From Jutongia hominis (GTDB lineage Bacteria; Bacillota; Clostridia; Lachnospirales; Lachnospiraceae), in contig NZ_JACRSW010000017.1 of the NCBI RefSeq assembly GCF_014384965.1, positions 1-20,525 of the forward strand: DNA of 20,525 nt. The letters run 5' to 3'. Shown here in pieces: positions 1 through 8,527 of this stretch. Numbering within the stretch: the stretch's first letter is position 1; every line of letters begins with the position of its first letter. Below the pieces are notes generated by a model. That model worked only from the letters and a program-made list of their open reading frames with translations, did no database searches and had not been told where the DNA came from. A program made the position numbers and the translations under genes.

Positions 1-120
1 ATATATCAGAAAATGAATCAACAGAAACAATAAGTCATTCATACCGTTAGGTATTGAATATAAAAAACAAAATATATCGGAGAGATATATTGACAAATTT
101 CAAATATTGAGATAGGAGAA
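1..120 (+). repeat. Left copy of a perfect 120-bp terminal inverted repeat
   Basis: Bases 1-120 are the exact reverse complement of 20406-20525, with no mismatch by direct base-by-base comparison. Identity stops at base 121, just after the Shine-Dalgarno sequence AGGAGA of the first LRR gene. The repeat reaches the window edge, so its true length outside is unknown. It contains two dyads (41-54 and 71-91) and three copies of TATTGA (52, 88, 105). It is the whole 5' region of the gene at 125 and, in the other copy, of the lipoprotein gene at 20398. I could not identify a convincing sigma-A promoter in it. Confidence 0.97.
41..91 (+). promoter_or_regulatory. Two dyad elements in the repeat, possible operators or leader hairpins
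   Basis: Dyad 1 is ATACC-GTTA-GGTAT (41-54). Dyad 2 is AATATATC-GGAGA-GATATATT (71-91), with perfect 8-bp arms and a 5-base centre. The same pair occurs at 20472-20485 and 20435-20455 in the right repeat. Dyad 2 overlaps a TTGACA (90-95), but no -10 box lies at the right distance, so that hexamer is probably not a -35. The dyads could be protein-binding sites, or dyad 2 could be an RNA hairpin showing GGA in its loop. Which of these is true cannot be told from the sequence. Confidence 0.45.
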
Positions 121-124
121 GCGT

Positions 125-2590
125 ATGAAGAAACACACAAAACTATTAACAGGATTTCTTATAGGAATCAGTCTTGCATTCGGTGTTCCGGGTGCTATGG
201 TAAAGGCAGGATCGTATTACACAGCAAAAGTAAATTCCTATGCCCCGGAGAAATATGTGGATGAACAGGGGATATGTTATCGGCTGGATGAAAATACCGA
301 AGAATATTCTGTTACAGATTTTGAACAAAAGTATGATACTTCAGGAAAACCAATAATCACTCAGATTACAATACCGGATATGGTTTATTTCAGAAAAGTT
401 ACAAAAATGGAAAAAGCTTTTGCCGGTCATAAAGAACTTACTTTTGTTCAAATTGGAAAAAATATTCGGGAGACCAGGCAGACTTTTGAAGGATGTACAG
501 GATTAAAAGAGGTCGACTTAAAGAATGTACAGACGATTGGAGACAGGACATTCAAAGGATGTGATACACTTCAAAAAGTAGTTGCAAAAGAAGTAGAAGG
601 CATAGGACAGCAGGCTTTTATGAACTGTGGTGCATTACAAAATATCAATATAGGTTACAACTTAAACTATATCTCAGATCAGGCATTTTATAATTGTAAA
701 AAACTTTCTAAGATTCGTTTGCCAAAAGATTCTATTGGACGTGAAAGTTTTAAGAATTGCATAAGCCTTTCGAAAGCGAATTTTTATAAAAGATCCAAAG
801 ATTATACGGTTGATAAAAATGCATTTCAAAATACAAAGTTAGAAAAAAAGGCGAAAAAGGAAAAACGTCCATTAGTTGTACAAAAGACTTTAATTTCTGT
901 ACCTTATAATATTAAAAAATTAAGTATTGATGGAAAGAAGATTTCGTGTGTTGCATCAGGAGCATTCCTTTCAGGCACAAAAGTAAATAAGGTGACAATC
1001 AAAAATGTAAATAACATTCATTATAATATGTTTTTGGGATGTAAAACAAAGGAACTTGTTATTTACAATGCAAAATACATGGATGACAATGTTTTTGAAG
1101 GTTTAGCCAGACTAAAAAAAGCGACCATAACAGGAAAAGTTTCCATTACATCTAAGATGATCGGCTATCTAAAGAATCCGAAGAAGCTAACTTTGTATGT
1201 GAATGCATCCAGAGTAAATACTTTACAAAAGAAATTAAAATGTAAAGTGCGTGCCATCAGCAAAAAGAAAATTGTAAAAGGAGCTTTTTATCAGGATACT
1301 TCTTTCCAAGGAAATAAAGCAGTGGAAGATGATCAGGGAATCATATATCAGGATAATGGTGGTACTTATAGTATAGTAGGTTTTAAACAAAAATATGATG
1401 CCAATGGAAATGCACTTACTGTCAATCTTGTTATTCCGGCTAAGATTAACGACTGCTATATTACAGGTATGTCAGATAAAGTTTTTGCTGACCGGAAAGA
1501 GATTACCTCGGTTATTTTTGAAAATGGATCAGAGCTTGTTGAGATTTCAAAAGAAGCTTTTCGTGGCTGCAACAAGTTAGAAAAAGTAGTTCTGCCAAAT
1601 ACGATAACATACATACAAAACAAAGCTTTTATGGATTGTACCGGCTTAAAGGACATTAATTTCCCGGATAATTTATATGCGATATTAGACAGTGCATTTC
1701 GAAATGATGTGTCTTTACAAAATATTCATTTTTCACAAAAACTAAATCTGGTTGGTTATCATAGCTTTGAAAATTGTACTAGTATTACAGAAATTTCTTT
1801 TGCAAGTAAGATAAGAGCAATTTGTGCAAAAGCATTTTATCAATGCAAAGCGTTGGAAAAAGTCAGTATTAGCAATGTACCTGAGAGCTTGAATGTGTCT
1901 GCTGATGCATGGAATGGTACAAAATGGCTTACCGCTTTTACTGAGAAAAACCAGCCTGCAATCGCAAATGGTGTTCTGCTTTGCGGAACAAATGTAGATG
2001 GAAAAGTTGTTTTGAATGGAAAAGATATTAAGTTAATTGCCGGCTATTCTTTTGCTAAAGGTAAAAAGTTAAAAGAGCTTCAGATCACCGGTGTCGATCA
2101 TATTGGAGAAAATGCTTTTGAAGAAAATGCGCTTCAAAGTGCCAATATAAAAAATGTTAAGAAGATGGACAAGGAAATTTTCAAAGATACAAAGAAACTG
2201 ACAAAATTATCAGTTAGCGGTATGAAGAAAATTAACTACATGGCATTTGCAAATATGCGGGGATTAAAAAAAGTGACATTAGGAAAAGATGTTTCCGAAA
2301 TCGGATTAAGAGCCTTTTCTGGCTGTGACAAGCTTGTAAGTGTACGTTTTAACACAACCAAAAAGGTTACCTGGGAGTGCAAATCTGAGCAGGAGAAAAC
2401 CATACCTATCGAACCGCTAACCTTTGCCGGTTGTAGAAAGCTTCGTCATGTTTATATGAAAAGCACCGCTTTTTCAAAAGACATGGTTCATGTGCTAGGC
2501 AGAAAAGTAACTCTTCATGTACCACAAAAAGTAGTTAAAAAATATCGGAAAAGTGCATTTATTAATTGCAAAGTAGCGGCACAGAAATAA
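125..2590 (+). CDS. BspA-type leucine-rich-repeat exported protein (LRR paralogue 1)
   Basis: This is an 821-residue secreted protein. A lysine-rich start and a hydrophobic stretch (about residues 8-28) form a signal peptide. The rest holds about twenty LRR_5/BspA-type repeats of the form AF-x-x-C-x-x-L-x-x-V. It is built of two similar modules. Each opens with a DxQGxxY...F-x-QKYD segment (about residues 52 and 400). The first closes near residue 373 with CKVRAI and the second with a KVTLHVP...CKVAAQK tail. Such proteins mediate adhesion or surface interaction in other bacteria, but the ligand here is unknown. There is no LPXTG motif, cell-wall-binding repeat or C-terminal membrane anchor, so the means of attachment is not evident. 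The start is set by GGAGA seven bases upstream, where the terminal inverted repeat ends. It heads a row of paralogues on the same strand. Confidence 0.9.
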   Translation: MKKHTKLLTGFLIGISLAFGVPGAMVKAGSYYTAKVNSYAPEKYVDEQGICYRLDENTEEYSVTDFEQKYDTSGKPIITQITIPDMVYFRKVTKMEKAFAGHKELTFVQIGKNIRETRQTFEGCTGLKEVDLKNVQTIGDRTFKGCDTLQKVVAKEVEGIGQQAFMNCGALQNINIGYNLNYISDQAFYNCKKLSKIRLPKDSIGRESFKNCISLSKANFYKRSKDYTVDKNAFQNTKLEKKAKKEKRPLVVQKTLISVPYNIKKLSIDGKKISCVASGAFLSGTKVNKVTIKNVNNIHYNMFLGCKTKELVIYNAKYMDDNVFEGLARLKKATITGKVSITSKMIGYLKNPKKLTLYVNASRVNTLQKKLKCKVRAISKKKIVKGAFYQDTSFQGNKAVEDDQGIIYQDNGGTYSIVGFKQKYDANGNALTVNLVIPAKINDCYITGMSDKVFADRKEITSVIFENGSELVEISKEAFRGCNKLEKVVLPNTITYIQNKAFMDCTGLKDINFPDNLYAILDSAFRNDVSLQNIHFSQKLNLVGYHSFENCTSITEISFASKIRAICAKAFYQCKALEKVSISNVPESLNVSADAWNGTKWLTAFTEKNQPAIANGVLLCGTNVDGKVVLNGKDIKLIAGYSFAKGKKLKELQITGVDHIGENAFEENALQSANIKNVKKMDKEIFKDTKKLTKLSVSGMKKINYMAFANMRGLKKVTLGKDVSEIGLRAFSGCDKLVSVRFNTTKKVTWECKSEQEKTIPIEPLTFAGCRKLRHVYMKSTAFSKDMVHVLGRKVTLHVPQKVVKKYRKSAFINCKVAAQK

Positions 2591-2750
2591 AAGGCAATTC
2601 ATAAAGCTGATTTAAAATTTCAAAGCAAAAAAAGAAAATAGTAAATCATGAATTGCTTACAGAGCAGTAACACAAAGATGAAAAAATGTGATTGATAGAT
2701 CCATACCGGCCAGAAGTTTAGTAGGAAGATATACTTTTGGCTGGTATACA
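2591..2750 (+). repeat. Conserved inter-LRR spacer, copy A, with hairpin
   Basis: This non-coding spacer recurs after LRR paralogues 2 and 3. The 3' part forms a 14-bp hairpin: ATACCGGCCAGAAG (2703-2716) pairs with CTTTTGGCTGGTAT (2734-2747). Copy A has G where the other copies have A, which gives a G-U pair and keeps the stem. An upstream pair, GCAATTCAT (2594) with ATGAATTGC (2648), is best in this copy. No U-run follows either stem, so they are not ordinary terminators. The element ends shortly before the ribosome binding site of the next LRR gene. Confidence 0.8.
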
Positions 2751-2772
2751 CAGAAAGAAAAAGGAGAAGCGT

Positions 2773-5286
2773 ATGAAAAAAATAACAAAAGCAGGAGTGT
2801 ATTTATCCCTTGCTGCCATGTTGGCAATGGGGACAGGAACAGCCGTTTTAGCTTATAGTGATGAAAACTACTGGGGTGAGGATGTCTATACGGCAGATGA
2901 AGATTATACTATTACGGATAGTCAGGGGATAGTGTACTATGCCGACAGAACGAGCAGTGATATTACATATGGAGTGTATGATTTTACCCAGTCTTATGAT
3001 AAGAATCATAAAGCAATGGTTACAAAGCTTGATATTGCTAATCGAATTGGCGGTACACCGGTAACTTCCATAGATAAAGGTTTTAAAGGACAAAAAGAGA
3101 TTGAAGAAATTACCATGGGTAATAATATTTGGGATCTTTCAGGATCTTTTATGGGATGCACCGGGTTAAAAAGAATTAAGCTGTCATCCGCTATTAAGGA
3201 AATACCGGCTCGGTCTTTTCAAGATTGTAGCAGTTTGAAAGCCATTCAGATTCCAAAAGCATGTAAAGAACTTGGGACAAGTGCATTTGAAGGATGCAGT
3301 AGTTTACAAAAAGTAACATTTGCAAAGACACCTGCGAGTTTCAAAGTTGGAAAAAATGCTTTTAAGGGAACAGCATGGAAGAAAGCCTGCAAAATTGATT
3401 TTAAGCCTATGATAGCGGGTGGTGTTTTGCTGGATGCATCTACAGATGGAAACGGAGAAAATATGACGATTAAAGGTTCCAAGGTGAGCTGTATTGCACA
3501 AAATTCACTTGCAAATGCCCGTTCTGTCAAAAATCTTACGATATCAAAAGTAAAGAACATCCAGTCACACAGTCTGGATGGATGCAAAGCTAAGAAAATT
3601 ACAATTTTACAGCCCAAAAAGCTTGGTGACAAAATGTTTGCCAACACAAAAAACGTTAAGAAGATTGTTATTACAGGAAATGTCAAAATAACGAAAACAA
3701 CCATGAAGTCACTGAAAAATCCGAAAAAAGTCACGTTGTATGTGGAACAAAAAAGAGTGGCACAGCTCCAGAAAATATTACCTTGCAAAGTACGTGCGAT
3801 TGCAAGTAAAAAGACAGCAAAGGGAAGTTTACTGACAGACAAAAAGTCAGTAAAGAACAGTAAGGTCCAGAGTAAAAAAATGACAGGAGAAGGTGTCATT
3901 GTCAACAAGAGTCTGGACGGAAAAATGATCGAAGATAATCAGGGGCTTGTCTATGAAATGGATAAAAACGGATATTATTATATTACGAAATTTGATCAAA
4001 AATATGATGAAAAGTTTAATCCGCTTCATACAGAGATCACTATTCCCGAAAAAATCAATGATATAGACGTGCTTGGAGTAAAAAGTCAGGATGTATTCCA
4101 ATATTGTACGGAGATCACATCGGTGGCAATGCCGGAAAATATTAAATTGCCAAGAGCGGCATTTATGGGCTGCACGAATTTAAAGAAGGTTACTTATCTT
4201 TCTGTTGATGGCTTGTCCGTGTTCTACAGAGCCAAATTAAGAAATTATCTTTTTAAAGACTGCACGAATTTGGAAGAAGTTACACTGACAGAATGTTTTG
4301 AACTTGTGGGAAATTATGCTTTTATGAACTGTACCTGCTTAAAGAAGATAACATTTCCTAAAAATGTAGATGCCATAGGAGCATATGCTTTCTACAATAC
4401 AGGACTGGAAGAAGTTATACTGGATAGCAAATCCGTTACCGGTATAGACACCAAAGCGTTTGCTAATTGTAAAAAACTACGTTGTGTTACAATTCGTGTA
4501 TTGGATGCAATTTGTTCTCATGCATTTTATAATTGTACAAATCTGGAAAAGATTACCATTAAAGGATTTAGTATTCAGGATTGCACGATAGAAAGCAATG
4601 CATTTGTGAACACAAAATGGATCGAAACATATAAGAGAAAGAATCAGCCGGTTATTTTAAACGGAGTGCTGGTCAACGGTTATTATGTCAAGGGAAATGT
4701 TACGCTGGATGGAAAAAAAGTCAAGAGAATCCTTGGTAATTCATTTGCAGATAACCATAAGATAAAAAAGCTAAAGGTTAAAGGAGTTGACGAAATAGAT
4801 GATTATGCATTTGTTGGTTCATCTGCTACGGAAGCATCGATAAGTGGATGCAAAAAAATGGGCATGTATCTTTTTGGAGATTGTAAGAAATTAAAAAAGA
4901 TTTCCATAGAAAAAATAAAAACAATTCCAATGTATTCACTTGCTTTAGTTACAGGTCTGCAAAAACTGACATTGGGAAAAGATGTAGAAAAAATAGAAGC
5001 AAGTGCAGTTCATCATTGTCCTAATTTGCGAACGGTTTCTTTTAAGACGCAAAAACCGATTGATTGGTCATATGATACTATGGGCGGAACAGAAGGAAAT
5101 ATGTTCGTTGGTTGTACTAAGCTTCGTGACGTGTATATGAATAGTAAAAGTTTGCTGAAAGGTTCAGAAGATAGCTGGATGGATGCATTTGATAAGAAGA
5201 AAGTAACCATTCATGTGCCCAAAAAACTATATCAGAAATATGAAGATAGTCCATATATTTATTGCAAAGTAGTGGCAAAGAAATAA
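2773..5286 (+). CDS. BspA-type leucine-rich-repeat exported protein (LRR paralogue 2)
   Basis: This is an 837-residue exported LRR protein. The start at 2773 is chosen over an in-frame ATG 36 bases upstream because AGGAGA lies just ahead of it and because MKKITKAGVYLSLAAML is then a normal signal peptide, nearly the same as in paralogue 3. It has the same two-module plan as paralogue 1: a first LRR module ending in VTLYV...CKVRAI, then a DNQGLVY segment near residue 387 that opens the second. The tail is KVTIHVPKK...CKVVAKK. Cysteine recurs in most repeats (GC-T/S-x-L, NC-T-x-L). No sortase signal is present. Its final ~60 codons are about 91% identical in DNA to those of paralogue 3, with mostly synonymous differences. 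Confidence 0.9.
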   Translation: MKKITKAGVYLSLAAMLAMGTGTAVLAYSDENYWGEDVYTADEDYTITDSQGIVYYADRTSSDITYGVYDFTQSYDKNHKAMVTKLDIANRIGGTPVTSIDKGFKGQKEIEEITMGNNIWDLSGSFMGCTGLKRIKLSSAIKEIPARSFQDCSSLKAIQIPKACKELGTSAFEGCSSLQKVTFAKTPASFKVGKNAFKGTAWKKACKIDFKPMIAGGVLLDASTDGNGENMTIKGSKVSCIAQNSLANARSVKNLTISKVKNIQSHSLDGCKAKKITILQPKKLGDKMFANTKNVKKIVITGNVKITKTTMKSLKNPKKVTLYVEQKRVAQLQKILPCKVRAIASKKTAKGSLLTDKKSVKNSKVQSKKMTGEGVIVNKSLDGKMIEDNQGLVYEMDKNGYYYITKFDQKYDEKFNPLHTEITIPEKINDIDVLGVKSQDVFQYCTEITSVAMPENIKLPRAAFMGCTNLKKVTYLSVDGLSVFYRAKLRNYLFKDCTNLEEVTLTECFELVGNYAFMNCTCLKKITFPKNVDAIGAYAFYNTGLEEVILDSKSVTGIDTKAFANCKKLRCVTIRVLDAICSHAFYNCTNLEKITIKGFSIQDCTIESNAFVNTKWIETYKRKNQPVILNGVLVNGYYVKGNVTLDGKKVKRILGNSFADNHKIKKLKVKGVDEIDDYAFVGSSATEASISGCKKMGMYLFGDCKKLKKISIEKIKTIPMYSLALVTGLQKLTLGKDVEKIEASAVHHCPNLRTVSFKTQKPIDWSYDTMGGTEGNMFVGCTKLRDVYMNSKSLLKGSEDSWMDAFDKKKVTIHVPKKLYQKYEDSPYIYCKVVAKK

Positions 5287-5444
5287 AAGGCAATTCATAA
5301 AGCTGATTCAAAATTTCAAAGCAAAAAGAAAATAGAAAACAGTAAATCAAGAATTGATTGTAAAGCAGTAACACAAAGATGAAAAAATGTGATTGATAGA
5401 TCCATACCAGCCAGAAGCATATAGGGAAACACTTTTGGCTGGTA
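5287..5444 (+). repeat. Conserved inter-LRR spacer, copy B, with hairpin
   Basis: This is the same element as at 2591 and 7695, and is about 96% identical to copy C. The hairpin arms are TACCAGCCAGAAG (5405) and CTTTTGGCTGGTA (5432-5444), with a loop holding TAGGGAAACA. AATCAA-GAA-TTGATT near 5346-5360 is a second small hairpin shared with copy C. Here about 100 further bases separate the hairpin from the next start codon, unlike copies A and C. That extra stretch (5445-5534) shows no ORF or recognised site. Confidence 0.8.
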
Positions 5445-5546
5445 AGTTAAAAAGGGGAAAGTGAAAAAACAGGAAAATATATCAAAAAACTAAAAGATAC
5501 TATTACGGAAAATAAAGAGGGTAATGCAAAGAAAAAGGAGAAGCGT

Positions 5547-7694
5547 ATGAAGAAAATAACAAAAGCAGGAGTGTATTTATCCCTTGCTGCTATGTTGGTA
5601 CTGGGGACAGAAACAGTAGTCTCAGCACATGATGACTGGGAAAAGGATGCAGAAACAGAAGAAAATTATTATACGGATGGTCAGGGTATTGATTATAAAT
5701 ATCTTGACAATACAAAAGTAGAATGTTATGTGATTAAAAAATTTACGCAATCCTATGATGTCAATAAGAAACCATTGTTTACTAAGATAGAAATTTTAGA
5801 TCAGATTGATGGGATTCCGGTGAAGTCGATAGGAAATGCATTTGCAGGACACAAAGAAATCAGGGAGATCACGATGGGAAATGGTGTTTGGAAGAATTCA
5901 GGTTCTTTCAAAGGCTGCACCGGTCTAAAAAGTATTAAACTTTCTTCACAAATAACAAAGATTTCTGTTCAGGCTTTCAAAGGCTGCAAAAATCTTACTT
6001 CGGTTAGTATACCGGATAACTGTACAAATATCGGAAAGAATGCGTTTTATGGTTGTACAAGTCTTAAAACGATTCAATTTCAAACAACGCCAAGCAAATT
6101 AAAGATTGGAAAAAATGCTTTTTGTAATACCCCAAAGTTAAAAACAATTGTACTTCCGGGGAATGCCAAAATAGCCAAACAGATTATTAATACTTTAAAA
6201 AATCCCCAAAATGTGACACTTTATGTAGATCAAAAAAGAGTAAAACAGTTAAAAAAGACATTGTCGTGTAAAGTACGTGCAATACAAACTAAAAAAGTTG
6301 GAAGAGGAAATGTAATAGTCAGCAAAAGTGAAAATGGAAAGATTGTTGAAGATGATCAGGGATTAGTATATCAATTGGAAGAAAAAGGATGCTATATTAC
6401 TAAATTTCATCAAAAATATGATGTAAATGGAACTCCGATATACCGTGAAATTAAAATCCCTCAAGATATTGATTCGATAAGGGTGCTTGGAGTTAAAAAT
6501 TCAAATGTATTTCAATACTGTAAGGATATTACCTCTGTTACCGTACCGGATAGTGTTGATTTGCCCAAAGCAACATTTCTAGGATGTACTAATTTAAAAA
6601 AGGTTGTTTTTGTAGCAGGTGAGGGAATGCCTGAAGAGTTCAGACCGGCATTAAAAGATAATCTTTTTAGAAATTGTAGCAATTTAGAAGAAGTGATATT
6701 TTCAGAGAAAATGTACTCAATAGGAAGTTATGCATTTATGAATTGTGTCGGATTAAAAAAACTGACATTTCCTAAGAGATTATGTTATATCAAAGAAGGT
6801 GCATTTTATAATACGGGACTGGAAATGATTCAGTCAGATAATGAGTATATGTCTGTAGGACGCAAATCATTTGCTAATTGTAAAAACTTAAAATCGGTTG
6901 ACATTTTGCAATTAGACAATGTAGGATCATATGCTTTTTATAATTGTACGAATTTGGAAAAGGTTACTTTAAAAAAGGTTGATAGCAATTGTAGGATGGA
7001 AGGAAATGCTTTTGAAAATACAAAATGGATCAAGCCATATCAACAAAAAAATAAACCGGTCATTGTCGATGGTGTACTGATCAATGGTTATTATGTAAAG
7101 GGAAATATTACATTAGGTGGTAAAAAAATCAAAGGAATAGCAGGACGATCTTTTGCCAATAATCAAAAGATTAAAAAATTAAAGTTGAGTGGTATAAAAA
7201 ATATAGCCGGTAGTGCCTTTGCCGAGACATCCGTCACAGAAGTTTCTTTAAGTGGATGCAAGATTCTGGACACGCATCTTTTTAGTGAGTGCAGAAAGTT
7301 AAAAAAGATATCTGTTTCAGGAATAAAACAGATACAAAGTAAAACGTTTGCATTTATTCCGGGATTGAAAAAAATCATATTTGGAAAAGAGGTAACAAGC
7401 TTAGAAGAAAATACAGTATATCATTGTACTAATTTGCGAACTGTTTCCTTTAAGACGCAAAAACCTCTCAAGTGGTCATCGGGCGCTTGGGGTGGAAAAG
7501 AAGGAAAGATGTTTGTAGGTTGTACGAAGCTTCGTGATGTGTATATGAACAGTAAAAGTTTACTGAAAGGCTCGGAAAATAGTTGGATGGATGCATTTGA
7601 CAAGAAGAAAGTGACCATTCATGTGCCAAAAAAATTATATCAGAAATATGAAGATAGTCCATATATTTATTGCAAAGTAGCGGCACAGAAATAA
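5547..7694 (+). CDS. BspA-type leucine-rich-repeat exported protein (LRR paralogue 3)
   Basis: This is a 715-residue exported LRR protein with a signal peptide almost the same as that of paralogue 2 and the start set by AAAGGAGA. The first module is shorter by about 100 residues. After the IGKNAF repeat it jumps almost directly to the VTLYVDQKRV...CKVRAI closing segment, and so lacks the GGVLLD-to-VITGN part seen in paralogue 2. This looks like an internal in-frame deletion of several repeats. The second module (from about residue 267) is complete and ends KVTIHVPKK...CKVAAQK. The last few codons match paralogue 1 (VAAQK) rather than paralogue 2 (VVAKK), a mosaic that suggests gene conversion. 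The ligand and the anchoring mode are unknown. Confidence 0.9.
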   Translation: MKKITKAGVYLSLAAMLVLGTETVVSAHDDWEKDAETEENYYTDGQGIDYKYLDNTKVECYVIKKFTQSYDVNKKPLFTKIEILDQIDGIPVKSIGNAFAGHKEIREITMGNGVWKNSGSFKGCTGLKSIKLSSQITKISVQAFKGCKNLTSVSIPDNCTNIGKNAFYGCTSLKTIQFQTTPSKLKIGKNAFCNTPKLKTIVLPGNAKIAKQIINTLKNPQNVTLYVDQKRVKQLKKTLSCKVRAIQTKKVGRGNVIVSKSENGKIVEDDQGLVYQLEEKGCYITKFHQKYDVNGTPIYREIKIPQDIDSIRVLGVKNSNVFQYCKDITSVTVPDSVDLPKATFLGCTNLKKVVFVAGEGMPEEFRPALKDNLFRNCSNLEEVIFSEKMYSIGSYAFMNCVGLKKLTFPKRLCYIKEGAFYNTGLEMIQSDNEYMSVGRKSFANCKNLKSVDILQLDNVGSYAFYNCTNLEKVTLKKVDSNCRMEGNAFENTKWIKPYQQKNKPVIVDGVLINGYYVKGNITLGGKKIKGIAGRSFANNQKIKKLKLSGIKNIAGSAFAETSVTEVSLSGCKILDTHLFSECRKLKKISVSGIKQIQSKTFAFIPGLKKIIFGKEVTSLEENTVYHCTNLRTVSFKTQKPLKWSSGAWGGKEGKMFVGCTKLRDVYMNSKSLLKGSENSWMDAFDKKKVTIHVPKKLYQKYEDSPYIYCKVAAQK

Positions 7695-7852
7695 AAGGTA
7701 ATTCATAAAGCTGATTCAAAATTTTAAAGCAAAAAGAAAATAGAAAACAGCAAATCAAGAATTGATTGTAAAGCAGTAACACAAAGATGAAAAATGTGAT
7801 TGATAGATCCATACCAGCCAGAAGTATGTAGGGAAACACTTTTGGCTGGTAT
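7695..7852 (+). repeat. Conserved inter-LRR spacer, copy C, with hairpin
   Basis: This is the third copy of the spacer. The hairpin arms are ATACCAGCCAGAAG (7811-7824) and CTTTTGGCTGGTAT (7839-7852), a 14-bp stem with one G-U pair. It lies 27 bases before the start of a gene that is not an LRR protein (7879). The element is therefore tied either to the 3' end of the LRR genes or to the position, rather than to the gene that follows. Confidence 0.8.
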
Positions 7853-7878
7853 ACATAGAAAGAAAAAGGGAGAAGCAT

Positions 7879-8400
7879 ATGAAGAAACAAATAATTATAA
7901 CAGCAGGTCTTGTGATTCTGGCGTTGGGAATCGGAATTCTTTGCAAAGTGAATATCAAAGCGAAGAAGAATACAGAGGTTAAAGAAAGAACTTCCCAAGA
8001 GGAAATGTTGTATCAGGTTTCTAAAAAGGCAAAAGTAAACGATGAGAATCTTTATGATGATGTATCGGAAATTCTAGAACGTACAACAGGAGAAGACAAA
8101 AATAAAGCCAAAAGCAGATTGAAAAAAAGTGAAGAAGGACGAAAAGAGTTACTGAAAAAAGCACAAAAAGCAGGAATTAAGGTAAGTGCAAAAGAAGTTG
8201 ATAAAGAAATCGAAGAGACTAAGAAGGCATTACATGAAGATGCCGAAGGTTATGCACAACTCAAAGCAGTGTTAGAAGGAAGCAATATGACGGAATCGGA
8301 GTATTGGAAAAAGATGCGTCAATTTTATAAGAAAAGTATCATGATCAATCAATATTTAGAGACACAGAATGGGAATGCTTCGACGGATCATTCAAAGTAG
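7879..8400 (+). CDS. Small membrane-anchored or exported protein with SurA-N-like helical region
   Basis: This is a 173-residue protein. An N-terminal hydrophobic segment (about residues 5-22) is either an uncleaved anchor or a signal peptide. The C at residue 22 lacks a proper lipobox. The remainder is charged and helical. Residues about 95-165 (AGIKVSAKEVDKEIEETKK, then NMTESEYWKK) resemble the N-terminal chaperone domain of SurA/PrsA-type foldases, from memory of the family. No peptidyl-prolyl isomerase domain follows. Its setting between LRR genes would suit a helper for folding or export of those proteins, but that is inference. The start is set by AAAGGGAGA. The first bases (GAGAAGCATATGAAGAAA) resemble the start of the LRR genes. 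Confidence 0.7.
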   Translation: MKKQIIITAGLVILALGIGILCKVNIKAKKNTEVKERTSQEEMLYQVSKKAKVNDENLYDDVSEILERTTGEDKNKAKSRLKKSEEGRKELLKKAQKAGIKVSAKEVDKEIEETKKALHEDAEGYAQLKAVLEGSNMTESEYWKKMRQFYKKSIMINQYLETQNGNASTDHSK

Positions 8401-8457
8401 ACAGTAATTGGAAATACAGAACGAAAAAAGCTTCGGTAGATCGTTCAAACTAGACAG
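8377..8457 (+). repeat. Tandem copy of the 3' end and stop codon of the preceding gene
   Basis: Bases 8377-8404 (the last seven codons, the stop and four more bases) recur at 8430-8457 with 23 of 28 positions the same. The recurrence extends weakly upstream (GAGACACAGAAT versus GAAATACAGAAC), with one extra A in the second copy. The second copy would also read A-S-x-D-x-S-x-stop. This looks like an old tandem duplication of the gene's end that is now decaying. Confidence 0.7.
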
Positions 8458-8527
8458 AATGTTAGATTGGCAGATGGTTTAAAAAACGATTTTTATCAAA
8501 ATACCAGGGAAAGAGGGAGAAATTATC

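Noticed and set aside
90..118. TTGACA as a -35 box of the LRR gene promoter
   Set aside because: The hexamer 17 bases downstream is TAGGAG, which is the Shine-Dalgarno region, so a start there would leave no room for a leader. No -10 box fits.
2591..2760. Spacer hairpins as rho-independent terminators
   Set aside because: Stems are good but no U-run follows either one in any of the three copies.
3246..3908. 220-codon ORF on the minus strand inside LRR paralogue 2
   Set aside because: It lies wholly antisense to a clear LRR gene, has no ribosome binding site, and its hydrophobic run reflects the lysine-rich sense strand. It is a shadow.
2591..7852. Spacer repeats as a CRISPR array
   Set aside because: There are three long copies kilobases apart between genes, with no short regular repeat-spacer pattern and no cas genes.
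7879..7960. Lipoprotein signal at Cys22 of the small SurA-N-like protein
   Set aside because: The residue before the cysteine is leucine, and no acceptable G/A/S is at -1, so the lipobox is not valid.
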